Assembly (NCBI RefSeq): GCF_000003815.2
Contig: NC_049996.1
Coordinates: forward strand, 6,435,731 to 6,499,730
DNA: 64,000 nucleotides
Source of the DNA: Branchiostoma floridae
Lineage: Eukaryota; Chordata; Leptocardii; Amphioxiformes; Branchiostomatidae
Direction: 5' to 3'
Under the pieces are notes generated by a model that was not told where the DNA came from, searched no databases, and saw only the letters and a list, made by a program, of their open reading frames with translations. Made by a program: the position numbers and the translations under genes. The stretch's first letter is position 1; each line of letters begins with the position of its first letter. Positions 43,701 to 56,200 of the stretch are shown here, piece by piece.

Positions 43701-44100
43701 CGCCAAGCAGATCCGACGTTGGATCTGCTTGAAGATTAACTCCAGCACACTACCAAGGCATCTAACGCGTACCTGTCGGACGCCCACCGATAGATAGAGA
43801 ATGAAGCAAATTTTGGGACATCAGATGGTTGTACAAATGTTAAATACAATTTTTAAAAAGATTTTAGACAATCTAGGGAGCAAAGATACAGGGCGGTAAT
43901 TTACTAATTAGATACATCATCGGGATCTCCCTTTATGAAAATAGGAACCACACTTGCCCATTTGACTCTTTGTTGCTTGGGAGACTTTTATGTTACATTA
44001 AATTGGTAACATTGATGTATTGTACACGATAAACATGATGACGGAGCATAGTCGGGCTGAATAACTGATGATTATGATACTGTCTTGTTCATTTTCATAG

Positions 44101-44287
44101 CTTCAACAACCCCGTAGTGTACGCCATCCTCAACGAGAACTTCAAGAAGAACTTCATGACGATGCTGCGATGTGGAGTGAACAGAGTTTCTCCACAGCAA
44201 ATCACTCCCAACACCCTGCAGACTTCCCTGGAGCCGTCCACACGCAGCTGTAGACTGCCCGCGGGACCTCCGAACCAGCAGATCTGA
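44101..44287 (+). CDS. qrfpr-like: QRFP/GPR103-like receptor, coding exon 4 (last)
   Basis: It starts after tttcatag|. The first base completes the Ser317 codon. It encodes the end of TM7 with NPVVY (residues 320-324), then helix 8 (NENFKKNFM), Cys341 as a possible palmitoylation site, and a short Ser/Thr-containing tail. The stop is tga at 44285-44287. NENFKKN directly after TM7 is the same form as in GPR103. The predicted protein is 378 aa, slightly shorter than the usual vertebrate length of about 430, mainly in the C-terminal tail. Confidence 0.94.
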
Positions 44288-44341
44288 TCTACAGGATACA
44301 GAATGCTAATAATCCTTCATTAATAATTCATGATATAACGT

Positions 44342-44413
44342 TATAGGAATTATGGCATTAATACTGATATATAGGAATTATGGCATTAATCCTGATATAT
44401 AGGAATTATGGCA
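44342..44413 (+). repeat. 28-bp tandem repeat in the 3' UTR
   Basis: Two full units and a partial third of 'tataggaattatggcattaa' plus 'tactgata' follow the receptor stop codon by about 55 bases. Confidence 0.85.
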
Positions 44414-44594
44414 GAAAAAATCTATCAAAAGTCATCTACCTGATGTTCTGTCAATGAAAACTAAGCTGACAGGGTAGTCCGACTTCCAGAGTGTCTATCC
44501 ATATAGAGCATATCAAAAGATTCGGTACAGCACAATATGCCGGAAGTAGCGTCTTCACAAATATTGGGAACCTTTACTTTTACATGTCAAATTA

Positions 44595-44600
44595 AATAAA
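44595..44600 (+). terminator. Probable polyadenylation signal AATAAA of the receptor gene
   Basis: AATAAA lies 308 bases after the stop codon, followed by a T-rich stretch. It is the first AATAAA downstream of the gene. Use is not shown. Confidence 0.5.
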
Positions 44601-45362
44601 ATCTGGTTCATTTTTAGATGCTGCACCTTGAAGTTTTTACTATGACAGCGTACTGATTGATAACTAATATAAAGTCGTGATAGCACAAATACTTGATGCC
44701 CTGATGGGCACCCTTAGTCTAACATTTATTGGCAGAATATTCGAAGTCAGAAGACATGTGCATCGTCATGGATATCAGAATCCCCAAAACAATGTGGACT
44801 ACTCTAAACTCACAAGTGCAAAGTATTATTTGGATGGATTGAAAGGCTTATATCATGACACACACCAGTGTGCGAAAAGAACTGAAAGGCTTGCTCCTTT
44901 CACATAGACACAAGAAAGCTAAATTATGATATGAAAGTGGTGTGGAGGGGGGGGCACAAGGGGTAAGCACAGGAAGCTACAGGTTGATACTTGCACAACT
45001 ATTCTACGAAGTTCCGTGCTAAAATAGACCGTCACCATATCTTAGAATGCGGTATGTTAAAAAAAAAATTGGTGCTAAAACCCACCATGATACAAGCCAT
45101 CAGCACCAATGACCAACAACGGGCGTCCTCGAATATAGGTCTACCACACGTGTATACTACCGCGCATAGTATTGATTCTCATTAAGCGTGTAAATCATGC
45201 GTTCCGTTATCATCTTCTGCGGTACATATATGAAGAAGTGATGAATATCTATCAACCCCTGACTGAACTGTTCTCCTCCAACGTACCAACAAGCCTACTG
45301 AAAAACGGCAAGTGGAACCACTAACCAGTACTATACCAGCAAGTATCAAGTTATTGAATGAT

Positions 45363-45371
45363 CTGTGTGTC

Positions 45372-45448
<77 letters not shown>
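45363..45448 (+). repeat. (TG)n microsatellite
   Basis: About 40 TG dinucleotides with a few interruptions. It gives spurious His/Thr-repeat open frames on the minus strand. Confidence 0.95.
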
Positions 45449-45449
<1 letters not shown>

Positions 45450-46400
45450 TAAATAAGATAACTCAAGAACGGCTGGGTGAATTGGTTTCATACTTAGTGT
45501 GTTGGCAGTGTGTGATGAAAGCTGGAAATGATTAGATTTTGGGCCCCCTAGCGGCTTCTCTTGGTACTGGAGTGCAACTTCCGGATTTGCTCTCTCGTGT
45601 TCTGAACAAGCTATGGTCACGATTTTTGGGTGTTAGATAGCTCTTGTACTCAGGAAGAAGTGACATAAGCTTGGGCCCCCTAGCCGCTAGTTTTGGGATA
45701 GCAGGGGCATTTTTGTCAAAAACTTCTGAAGATGATCACTCAAGAAGAACGGATTTTCATGATTTTTGGTATGTAGATATCTTAGACAATGTTGTACAAA
45801 ATTTAATACTAATTATGCAAAATAGGAGTACATTTGCATAATGAATGAGGATATTCTATCATAGCAGTTTTTCTATGTATCTCTTGCCCCGGACGTCCCT
45901 TAATATTTAGCTGGTAGATAGCTTGCAGTGTCATGACAAATTGGGACAGGTTTCAGCGCCCTAATATCTAATTTCGGAACTGCAGGGGCGTTTTTGTCAA
46001 TACATTCCAAAGAGGATAACTGAAGAAAGGATTGACGGATTGGCATCATTTTAGGCATGCAGGTAGCTTGGGCAAAGATGTTGTTAATGATATGCATGTA
46101 ATGCAGCAAATGAGGACTTAATCTGCATAATTAATGAGGAAAGTGCATAATTCCATTATTTGCAACACCTAGACTTCAATAAATGTAACACTTATTAATC
46201 ATGATAGGTGGAATATAAACAGATACCAAATATGGTAATAAGGAACTTAATTGCATAATTTATGTACAAATTGCAAGACCGCTTTATGATTAATGATGGG
46301 AATTTTATCATTGTGACATGTGTACGTTGTCAATGATGAACAACACCATGCATAAATTATGTGAATGTGTTAGTTAATTGCATGAAATTTGCATTGAAGT
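45449..46400 (+). repeat. Dispersed repeat family ('gggccccctagc' type)
   Basis: 'tggtttcata', 'gggccccctagcggct' (45540) and 'gggccccctagccgct' (45672) are local near-copies. The family recurs at 35555, 37300-37880 and 46940-47140. The part at 46130-46380 ('taattccatta', 'aataaggaact', 'tgatgaacaacaccatgcataaa') recurs at 24880-24990 and 62090-62160. No coding evidence. Confidence 0.65.
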
Positions 46401-48784
46401 CAGTTCAATGCTGCATTACTTTCCTCCCAGGATGAATTGGCATTTTGACCTTCCATTGTTTCCTCATTAATAAATTAGAATGGATGGAGTTATCAAAAAA
46501 CAATGATAGCTAGTCACAAATAACATAGATGACGTAAAATATACAGAGGCAGAGAATAGGGCTTAGTTCTATGGGGGTAGTAATCTTATTCTTACATTTG
46601 GAAAAGTTTAGGAATATTTGTGAATATTTATAAAATCAGCAGAATCACACAGATGTTAGAAATTTTTGAAATAAGAGATTACCACGCTGTCCCTTTTAAA
46701 ATGTATGAAAAATATTGAAAGACATTCATTTAGTTTCTTGAAAAGATATCTATTGTAGCTTAGATATTCCTTTATTCCAAACAATTAAAACCTATTACAA
46801 GGATATCTACACCCTCTCTAGACCACCAAAATGAATTCGTCTGAGCACGAGCTTTTAGCTGCAGTCTTGCTTTTGTAGTGAAGTATTTATATTTTTTCCA
46901 TTTGACTTTGCAAATAAGGTCTTGATTTGCATAATTTGTGTCGGTTGAGACCAAGCCGCTAGGGGGGGGGGGCATTATCAAACCTGACCTTCGTTTTTTT
47001 TTACCCCTACCCACCTACCAACACCGTGCTACCAAATATCATCGGGATACATCCAAGGCTTATCGAGTTATGCTGTTAACAGACACAGACAAACACGCGC
47101 AAAACATAACCTTCCGTCATTCTGGTGAAGGTAACAATTCACACACTTACAAACAAATCCTACCACGGTCCCAAACGAGAACGGTATATTTTCCTCCTTA
47201 ATAGCATATCGGAGGTGTTAAAGTTTCATCATGGCATTGTCCCAACCCAAACCAACTGAGTAAGATTGAAAAATCGATTGACGTTGTTTGTATGGTTCAT
47301 ATAAACAATTGTGTTGCAATTAGTTGTATCAAAATGAACAAAGCACTTTTCACAATGTCAAATTTACGGATAAAGCATGTATTTTCATATGGTGGTAGTA
47401 GGATAAGTGTCATAAAATTGGAGTAAATGAAAATGTGACGACTACATGAAAGTATTATATGTTTAAAAAGAATTTTTATATTGTCATATTTGACTAGAAA
47501 GTGTCGAATTACAATCTAGAGCATTTATTTAAGCAGAGTGGTATAATAGTATAATACCCGTTGGCTTTGATTGGAGAAATTTTGCAGACGTCTGCAATGT
47601 GGCTAATCATAAAACGAAAGCAGTGCCTTCAATTTTATGAAGGTAATAACAAGATTAAGATATCAGTTCTCGAAGACCGTTGAATTATTTCCATTGATGT
47701 GTTTTCGTCTTAAATTGAGTCATAAAATTAGTCTGCCACTCCCCACACATCGGTTTATTTACAATACACAATACACCATTTTGAAACAATATCTTTCACT
47801 CGCTTCCAAACTTATAAAGCAATTTGATTTTCTCCAACACTTCTGAATTTTATCGCATTCATTATGAGAGCAGACATACAGTAAATAGATAGTTGTATAT
47901 GTCACAATATTTACATGCTAAACATTAACGATACAGTAAAATATTGTAGATTGCAAAGTATTTGTCAGCAAATCCCGGCGGACTGCAAAGTTTGGCTTAA
48001 CCTCACTATCGCGGCCCAAGGACCTGCACGGTCATGTATTACAACTAAGAGTTCAGTCTCTTAACAGATAACCTAGGTTTAAATTAGATTAGATTAAAGT
48101 TCCCAAACGTTGTTGTAAGTTTAGAATAAATATGTGACCTAAGTATTCTGATATTATATCGAATTCGTTAATGTTTGGTCTATTATCACAATGAAAAATA
48201 TTTTTAAAAGAAAAAGGAATACTTTCATACAAGGGGAAAAAGATTCGTCAAAATCGATATATCCTCAGACAAGAAAAAGTCGTCTAAAGTCAAATACTAT
48301 TACGAACAATCACACTGCTTTGAACCTTTGGCGTAAACAAATGTTAAACAAATGTATTTCTATTTCTCTCATGGATATTCAACTCTCTCAAATTATTAAG
48401 ACAACAGAAGGAACATACACCTCGTCTCATATACCTCACATTTTCAACATTTGACAAACATTTAACGCTCTTTAAACTCGTGTGTTAGCTATCAGACATC
48501 ACGTAATTGTTATTGGTGCCAGGCAGACTACTTCTTTGTAATTCAATATCAAAGTAGTGGTGCACAAGTCATCAACATCTGATTATTACCGCAGTTATAT
48601 AGGTGATTTGTTTTTATATTAATTTTCTTTACATGACATTTTCACCAGACATATTACGATGTGTGGGCGAGACGCTCTTGTGTTCTCGGCAGGGTTCACC
48701 ATTCTGGTACCTGTTACTTGACTGAGCACACGGGGAAAGAGCCACTTCGTAATTCAGGTTGCTCGCAGTTGAGAAACTGGAGAT
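46401..48784. other. Intergenic noncoding DNA upstream of the lectin gene
   Basis: A G run at 46961-46971 and a repeat end ('taccaaatatcatcgggata' to about 47140) are visible. The rest is A/T-rich with nothing that I can assign. The last ~100 bases before 48785 are the probable 5' UTR of the lectin-like gene. Confidence 0.4.
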
Positions 48785-48827
48785 ATGGATGATGCAGTAT
48801 CATCTTCACCACAAGATACACATACGG
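48785..48827 (+). CDS. Type II C-type lectin-like receptor, coding exon 1 (start)
   Basis: The ATG at 48785 opens 14 codons (MDDAVSSSPQDTHT) plus one base, then a donor |gtatga: phase 1 out. The next exon (53037) begins in phase 1 with AG, making GAG (Glu), so the join is in frame. A short acidic N-terminus without a signal peptide fits the cytoplasmic start of a type II membrane protein. The exon is short and has no homology that I can name. Its support is phase, position and the lack of another candidate start. Further exons in the 4.2-kb intron are possible. Confidence 0.6.
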
Positions 48828-49857
48828 GTATGATTTTTTCGCCTTTCTTGCTTCAAAATGTTTAATAATTCTTAAAAATGGACTTAACAGGTGCATAAGC
48901 ACATTTTCAAGCTGCTTTATTTAAACAGTTACGTAACCAATAAAGTACAAATATAACAACAAATATACTAGACGTGTCATTGTGACCATTTTCACAATTG
49001 ATTAGTTTCTTCATCTAAAAAATAGGATGTTCAAAGGATGTAAATCGTATCTTGGTAAAAAAAAGGGGTTGTTTAGTTTTTCATCATCAGGCCATGTTGA
49101 TTTGTTTAATTGGATGACATCCGCGCCCCCACAAATTTTGGCCGTTTCCAAAAGTAGGGAGGCCCACACCAAAATTTTATCACAATTACCAGTTTTGAAA
49201 GGCTGGAATTTTTATTTTTGACATACATTTGGCATATTGTATAATTTCCTGGTAGTACAAGGTAAGGTTAGTATGTCCTGAAAATTTCACCCTTCTACGA
49301 TATCGGAAAAGTAAAAAAATTGGTCCTCGAACATGCTTCCAAGAGCAATTGCGCCCCATAGTTAAGCATTGAATCACATGTGACCCCAACCCTTAAAATT
49401 TTTTTTAAGTCGTAGAAAGGTGCGATTTGCACCATTTAATAAGGCTTTGGACCAAACACCATAATCAATATAAAAATTGGCAAATTTAGGCTAATTTATG
49501 CAAATTCTATGCACATTAGGTTCCCAATATAGTTCATGGTTTAGCATATCTAAGTCTTATTATTAAAGTTATTAAGGCTTCCAGCGCTATTGATCAGTTA
49601 TGAATCCTATGTACCCACCACATGCAATAATCTTATACATTCTGAAGCTTCTGTGATAACCCTAAAGTGCAGTATGTGCAGTTAAAAAGGCTTATTTGTA
49701 TTATGGCGCTCTACTCCTCCCTACATGCTTAACACAGACCACTTAAGATATGGGAATATTTTCAGTCGCCATCATACTACAAAGACGAAACTCCATACCA
49801 TTACAAAAAAAGAACAAGTTGTACTAGCTGCCAACTCCATTTATTCCTATCTTCAAC

Positions 49858-50285
49858 TGTATGCATTTCATGACCTTCATAAATCATTACATATGCATTT
49901 TGTACATGGTGCCCCCCTCCCCCTTGACGTAGGAAAACAACATTTCAGCCCTTACATTCACAGTTTGAAGGGTGGCTGGGATCAGAAAAGTGCAGAACAG
50001 TTCAAAACTCCACATTAAACAAGTACAGCATAATTAACTGCTTTTCATGACCTTAATAGGTCATTACAGATGCATATTGTACATGGTGCCCCCCTCCCCC
50101 CTTGACATAGGAAAACAACATCTCAGTGTAAGACTCACAATCTGAAGGGTGACAGCGATCAGAATAGTGGGGAACAGTACAAAACCACAAGTTTAACAAG
50201 TAAAGCATACATAGTTAACTATGTATTTCACAACCTTCTTAATCATTAAGGTTACATGTTTCATATTTCATATGGTGCCGTAACT
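49858..50285 (+). repeat. ~180-bp tandem repeat, 2.4 copies
   Basis: Units begin at about 49858, 50036 and 50216. Shared blocks are 'tttcatgacctt.ata..tcattaca', 'tacatggtgcccccctcccc', 'taggaaaacaacat.tcag' and 'tttaacaagta.agcata'. The third unit breaks off at 'catatggtgcc'. Confidence 0.85.
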
Positions 50286-50324
50286 TGTGCAAAGCAGCTG
50301 TGAAATGACCTTAGCTTTCTTTTT

Positions 50325-50994
50325 TTACTAAAATTGCTAATTTCGGTTTTCACAGTATAATTTCATTTGCCATATTTCTGCTATTTTCTTACATAAATAA
50401 AATCTTACATCATGTAGAAAACATTTCATAATTAAATACGCATAAGATATGCTAATTCAATGACGTCATCGGAAAAATCCAAGATTGCCTACCATATAAC
50501 CAGATCAAGAATAGCTAGCTTATTATCAAGTGGAATTTAGAACTGCCAGGTATTTTTTCATCAAAAACGTTTAAATGAATGTTTGAGTCTATTTCCATCG
50601 TCTTTTGCGATTATCTACTGAAAACTATAATTGGAAAATTCAAGGTGGTTGAAATATGATGGTGGAGGTAAAAGGGTATCTTAGATATGCTTTACGTCAT
50701 TTTATAAAGGGTCATTTGACATCAATATGTTATCTGAACTTGCTGCTAAAAGTTTACTTGCATACCTTGGACTTTAATGGGAATACCATTTTTTCATGGT
50801 TCCAGCAGATACAACCAAAATCGTAAATACGTCATATTACGTCACATTAGAATGGAATTTTTTCAAATGTTCGTATATTATGTCCCATGATAAGTCGTTT
50901 AAGAGTTACAAGATTTAAAAGGGCGAGCCTCAAAAGACCCCCCCCCCCCCGTCCAGGATTGGACCAAAAAAAGCCCGGTCTGAATAGGGTTGAC
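50325..50994 (+). repeat. Dispersed element ending 'cccggtctgaatagggtt', copy B
   Basis: It is similar to 60525-61069 along its length ('cttacataaataaaatctta', 'ttcataattaaata', 'atgctaatt', 'tgacgtcat', 'gcctcaaaag.cccc', 'aaaaaagcccggtctgaat'). Poly-C at about 50938-50950. Non-autonomous. Confidence 0.65.
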
Positions 50995-51319
50995 TGAATT
51001 TCATGTTTCAACTGCTCTATAAACAAAGTACGTTGAACTGCTATTGAAATGTAGTTATGTTTATGTAGTAGGTGAAATTGCCTGGTATTATTATTTCTGG
51101 ATTTTGTTGTTAAAACAAAATATACTAAGAAAGTAGCTGGGTGCTTGGTATGCAGGCACTTGAAAACCTTTTTTTTACAGATATGGCGAGTTCTTCGTTC
51201 TTATAGTTGACTCCAACCCAATTCCTGGTGAAATGCAACAACATTTGAGCTCGGCTCACGTCTGAGGTAATACCTGCAGCCCGGTTCTGCAGGACTTTTT
51301 TGACTGAATTTTATTTGTC

Positions 51320-51640
51320 CCACATGAGATCGCGTGCGCAGAGGTAGTGTGTTTGGCTGGGGACCGAGAGGTCTCGAGTTAGAATCCTGCCGTGTCACCG
51401 GTCTTGTGCCCTTGGGAAAGGCACTTTACACGGCTTTCCTCACTTTACTCAGGTTAAAATGAGTACCTAGCTTCGACTAAGGCCATCCCTTGGATAGGAG
51501 GTTAAATGGAGGTCCTGTGTATGGGAAGAGCCACACCCCACGCACGTTTAAGAACCACCACGTGCACTTGTGCGACGGTGCGGTGTACGATGGTGCAAAT
51601 CCTTCCGTCTAGATTTGGTGATTCTCTACAAATCACCCGG
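51320..51640 (+). repeat. tRNA-derived SINE
   Basis: The tRNA-like head is degenerate (box-A-like 'agaggtagtgtgtttggc', box-B-like 'ggtctcgagttagaatcc'). The family body follows: 'ccggtcttgtgcccttggga', 'aaggcactttacac', 'ttggataggaggttaaatgg', 'gggaagagccacacccc' and 'gcgacggtgcggtg'. It matches 63285-63530 in order. Confidence 0.82.
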
Positions 51641-51859
51641 ACTCCAGGAAGAATAGTGACATATCAGTCACTAATGAAGATCTGTTGCAAACCAAACCAA
51701 ACCAAGCCACATAAGAATATTCAAGAAGTGGTAAAGCAAGTGTGTTATAGAACAAGTTTGCTGCATCAGTGCAGAATAAGGCTGTGGGCTTTAGCCCTAG
51801 GCGCTGCGACATCTAACTGCCCACTAACGTTACATCCAAGTGATATAAGTGAAATTTAA

Positions 51860-52760
51860 ACTACAATCATGTATGACACCCAGGTATTTCTAAGAGCTAA
51901 CCCTTTTAGAGTATCATCATTAATCCTAAGTAAGGAGAGGAATACGTTTTATAGTGAAGCCCATAAGCATCCACTCTGTCTTTTTAATATTGAGTGTTAG
52001 TCGGCTCGACTTAAACCGAGAAGCAATTTGTTTCATTTTTAATGTAAGTGTACTTTCTCTACATCTGGGGTCATTGGTTGCGTAGAATATAGCTTCCGCA
52101 TATAAGGTTACTTTCTTGCTGGTGAAAGCTAGCTGTAAGTTGATAGTTAATGAACAAGCTTAAAAGAAAGGGCTCTAAGATTGAACCTTGAGGTACCCCG
52201 ATTGTGATAGATATGGAATTTAGATGTGCCTTTAGTAAAACTCTCTGGTGTCGATTTGCGAGTCTAGCTAAGTACTTCAAAAACCAATCCAATTTAGTTT
52301 AGTCCAAAGAAGGATGTGATCAACGGTATCAAGTGCATTTTCAAAACAAGAAAAAGTGTACCGATTGGTTAACAATTATTCATATTACGCAGAACGTAGT
52401 CAACGACGTCAAGAAAGGTACTGGTTGTCGAATGACTTTGCCTGAAACATTACTTGTTTCTATGTTAGGAGAATGTAAGTAACTGTTTGTTGACCTCTTT
52501 CTCAAATATTATCATAACAATAGGCAGCACATAGAAATAGGTCTTGAGTTATTTGGATCAGACTGGTCTCCACCTTTATGTATGCGTGTCACTCCTGCTG
52601 AGTTCCATTCAGCTGGAATAACACCTGTCCGGTGATAAGGTATATGTAAGCTAGTGGTTGAGCTACAATCGGGGTAGGAATTGGGATTAGAATCAAATCT
52701 TTCAAATCTTCATCCGTCAAATTAACATTGCAGAGTTAAGCCTTAGCAGTAGTACCTCAG
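51860..52760 (-). pseudogene. Decayed LINE RT fragment (minus)
   Basis: The minus strand has a recognisable piece WFLKYLARLANRHQRV, then GVPQGSILEPFLLSLFIN (the RT block before the catalytic motif), with stops and shifts on both sides. It lacks a clear catalytic Asp-Asp and C-terminus. Confidence 0.65.
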
Positions 52761-53036
52761 AATACCGTTGATCTTACAGACTTAAGGAAAATCACATTGC
52801 ATAATAACTAGACACAGCAGGTAAGACATGAACAGTACACAAACAAAAAAACAACACTTTTAAAAGCATCAGTTAATGATTTGTCACATAGTCTGATGGT
52901 ATGGTGTAAAAAGCAGTTGCGCAGTCTAGAGGTCCTTGCTTTTGGGACAGAGTATCATTTATTACTAGTATCCTTTATTACATTTTTTCAAAAACAATAA
53001 TATCGAATAATGTCTTTTCAATTCTTGCCTACACAG

Positions 53037-53249
53037 AGCTACCGTCAGTTCTAAAATCGAGCACAATAGAGGCTGATGACTCCGATGGCGACCACGTGTA
53101 CAATTATGTCGATGAAGATGTTGATAAAGACAAAGGACAACGAGATGACAATGAAGAAAACGTTACGACATCAAACAATCTTCAGACAGACGACTTGCTG
53201 AAAGACGAAATTCGCCTGTCCGGTGCCCTACAACACAATGGCAACGAAG
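53037..53249 (+). CDS. Type II C-type lectin-like receptor, acidic cytoplasmic exon (first of a related pair)
   Basis: A 213-bp exon between tacacag| and |gtagat, phase 1 on both sides. It encodes about 71 residues that are mostly Asp/Glu/Ser/Asn, starting ELPSVLKSSTIEADDSDG. Then comes DHVYNYVDED, which holds two tyrosines in an acidic setting, a form that often serves kinase substrates. No membrane segment or cysteine. It is related to the exon at 59559: both start EL(P/S), share (K/R)SST(I/L) and a Tyr in an acidic stretch. A phase 1-1 exon can be duplicated or skipped without shifting the frame. This is the probable cytoplasmic tail; signalling by phosphorylation is inference. Confidence 0.75.
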
Positions 53250-56200
53250 GTAGATAATTCGGGAGATGTTTTCTAGAGGAACAGCGGTATTTTGCAACCA
53301 TGCCCTTACATGTATACAATGATCGTCCTTGCAATAATGAGCAGATCCTATTGAATTTACCAATAGTGCTGAAAGCTAGGTCACAGTCTTAACACGTTTC
53401 GGCCTGAGGGGTGTAGTCCGCTCCAACTTTCATATCTACTAACGCCTGAGCAGCTTATGCTAGGGCACCAAATGTGCCGACCTTTCCAATTAGGTGGGGG
53501 AAAATAAATGTAAAATATATGTGAATAAAATAAATACCGATGAGAGAAACGATCCTGTCATCAATGCCAAGTACCATATTAAAAAAAAGGATGACACCAA
53601 CATCTTTGGGCAACTGGCATAGAAGAGCGTAGCACATTTCCTAAAACCAATGGCACTAATATCGGATTGGTTGACAACACGACGTACACGATTATGATTT
53701 TTAACGTTCTATCCGTACACAAAATAAAGCGCTTACCAACACTGCTGTTTATGGCTCATATACTTAGCCAGCGTGATCAGAATTATGTAACTGCTGCATG
53801 TTTATCCAAGCAAAACAATGCCAACCAGACAAGGACGCTCTAGGGACGTTGACCTTAGGGTCAGGGATTTAACCTGCTACGTAATACACTACATCTCTAA
53901 CTTTATTTTGACACCCTTTTCTGTATCCGTATCTTAAAAAGGACGAGATTTTCGTCATTTTCTGTAAAGGAAGCTCAAAGACAAAAGTAACGAAAATATG
54001 TTGGTAAGAAAAATAAAGGATACCTTTTCTACATCCTTTGCACCCATACATAACCCTCCTATTATGTAAAGTCAGCTCAAAGGTAACGAAAAGGCATCGG
54101 AAATATTGTATCTGTTGTATTAAGGTTTAACCTAGGAGGAGATTTAATTTTCTTGATGAATCAAACAAGCAGAAGGAGCTATCAAAGAAAAGCCAAAGCT
54201 TTAGATAGTGGCACATGCGGTATATATGGTAGCAAACAGTCCGCCAGAGGGGCAGACAGACAAGGGAGCAGACAATAAGGGAGGCAGAAAGGGAAGTTAA
54301 CAGCCAAGGGAGCATACAGACGGACAGGGGAGCAGACAGGCGGACAGGGGAGGCAGAGAGACAGAGAGGCAGACAGACAAAGAGGCAGGCAGACAAGGAA
54401 GCAGACAGAAAGGGAGGCAGATAGACAGGGGAGCGAACAGACCGGGAAGTAGACAGACATGGATGCAAACTGACATGGACAGACTGTCAGACAGGGGAGC
54501 AGACAGACAAGGAAGCAGACACACAGGGAGGCAGACAGAGAAAGGAGAAGACAGACAGGGAAGCAGACAGACAGGGAGCAGACAGACAGAGAGACAGGCA
54601 GACAAGGAAGCAGACAGAAAGGAAAGCAGATAGACAGGGGAGCGAACAGACCGGAAAGTAGACAGACATGGATGCAAACGGACATGGACAGACAGGGGAG
54701 CTGACAGACAGTAAAAGGAGCAGACAGACAGGCGAGCAAACAGACAAGGAACAAGACAGACATGTATATGGAAGCAGATAGACAGAGAAGCGGACAGACC
54801 GGGAAGCAAAAAGACAAGGGAGCAGACAGACAGGGGAGCTGACAGACAGGGTGGCAGACAGACAGGGAGGCAGGCAGACCAGAGAGGCAGACAGACAGGG
54901 GAGCAGACAGACAGAGAGGCAGGCAGACAAGGAAGCATATAGATAAGGAAGTAGACAGACAGGAAAGCAGTAAGTTAGGGAAGCAGACAGACAAGGAAGC
55001 AGACAGACAGCGAAATAGACAGACATTGTGGCAGATGGACAAGGAAGAAGACAGAAAGGAAAGCAGACAGACACGCAGGCAGACAAACAGGGAAGCAGAC
55101 AGACAGGGACGCAGACAGACAGGGATGTCGACAGACAAAGAAGTAGACAGGCAGGGGAGCAGACAGAAAGGAAGGCAGACAGACAAAGAAGAAGACAGGC
55201 AGGTTAGCAGACAGAAAGGTAGACAGACAAGGAAGCATACATGTAGGGAGGTAGACAGACAGGGATGCAGACAAGAAGGGAAGCAGAAAGACGAGAAGGA
55301 AGCAGACGGACTGAGAGACAAACAGACAAGGAGGCAGACAGACATGAAAGCAGACAGACAGGGATGCAGACAGACAGAGATGCAGACAGACAAGGATGCA
55401 GAGAGAAAGGGAAGCAGACAGACAGGGAGGAGGACAGACAAGGAGGCAGACAGACAGAGAAGCAGACAGACAGGAAAGCAGACAGACAAGAAAGCAGACA
55501 CACAGGAAGGCAGACAGACAAGGACGCAGACAGACAGAAAAAACAGGCAGACAGGAAAGCAGACAGACAAGGATTTAGACAGACAGAGAAGCAGATAGAC
55601 AGGGAAGCAGACAGACAGGGAAGCTGGTACACAGGTAGACAGACACGCAAGGAAGCAGACAGACAGGGAGGCAGACAGACAAGGAGGCACACAGATAGGG
55701 AGGCAGACAGATAGGGAAGGAGACATATAGGGAGGCAGACAGACAGGAAGCAGACAGATATGAAAGCAGGCAGACAGGGAGGCAGACAAAGGAGCAGAAT
55801 GACAAGGAAGCAGAGAGACAGGGAGGCAGACAGACAGGAAAGCAGATAGACAGGAAAGCAGACAGAGACGGAGGCTGGCAGACAGGGAGGCAGACAGACA
55901 TTGAGGGTGGCAGACAAGAAAGCAGACAAACAGGAAAGCAGTAAGTTAGGGAAGCAGACAGACAAGGAAGCAGACAGACAAGAAAGCAAAAAGGCAGTGA
56001 AGCAGACAGACAAGGAAGCAGACAGGCAAAGAAACCTACAGACAAGGAAGCAGATAGACAGGGAGGCAGACAGACAAAGAAGCAGACAGTTAGGGAAGCA
56101 GGCAGACAATGACGCAGACAGACAGAAAAGCAGACAGACCGGGAAGCATACAGGCTAGAAAGAAGACAGACAGGGAAGCTAACAGATAGAGAAGAAGACG

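Larger units (their letters stand above)
36760..44100 (+). other. QRFP-receptor-like intron 3
   Basis: A 7.3-kb GT..AG intron in phase 2 that splits a Ser codon in TM7. It is almost entirely repeat-derived: a GC-rich repeat (36840-36980), a TIR-type repeat starting at 37194, LINE pieces (38338-41860), a CpG-rich TIR element (41910-43440) and a SINE 3' part (43441-43700). Confidence 0.85.
48828..53036 (+). other. Lectin-like gene intron 1
   Basis: A 4.2-kb GT..AG intron in phase 1. It holds a three-copy tandem repeat (49858-50285), a dispersed TIR-type element (50325-50994), a SINE (51320-51640) and a decayed LINE RT (51860-52760, minus). Confidence 0.65.

Noticed and set aside
45182-45620. 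Thr/His-repeat open frames on the minus strand
   Set aside because: Translation of the (TG)n microsatellite.
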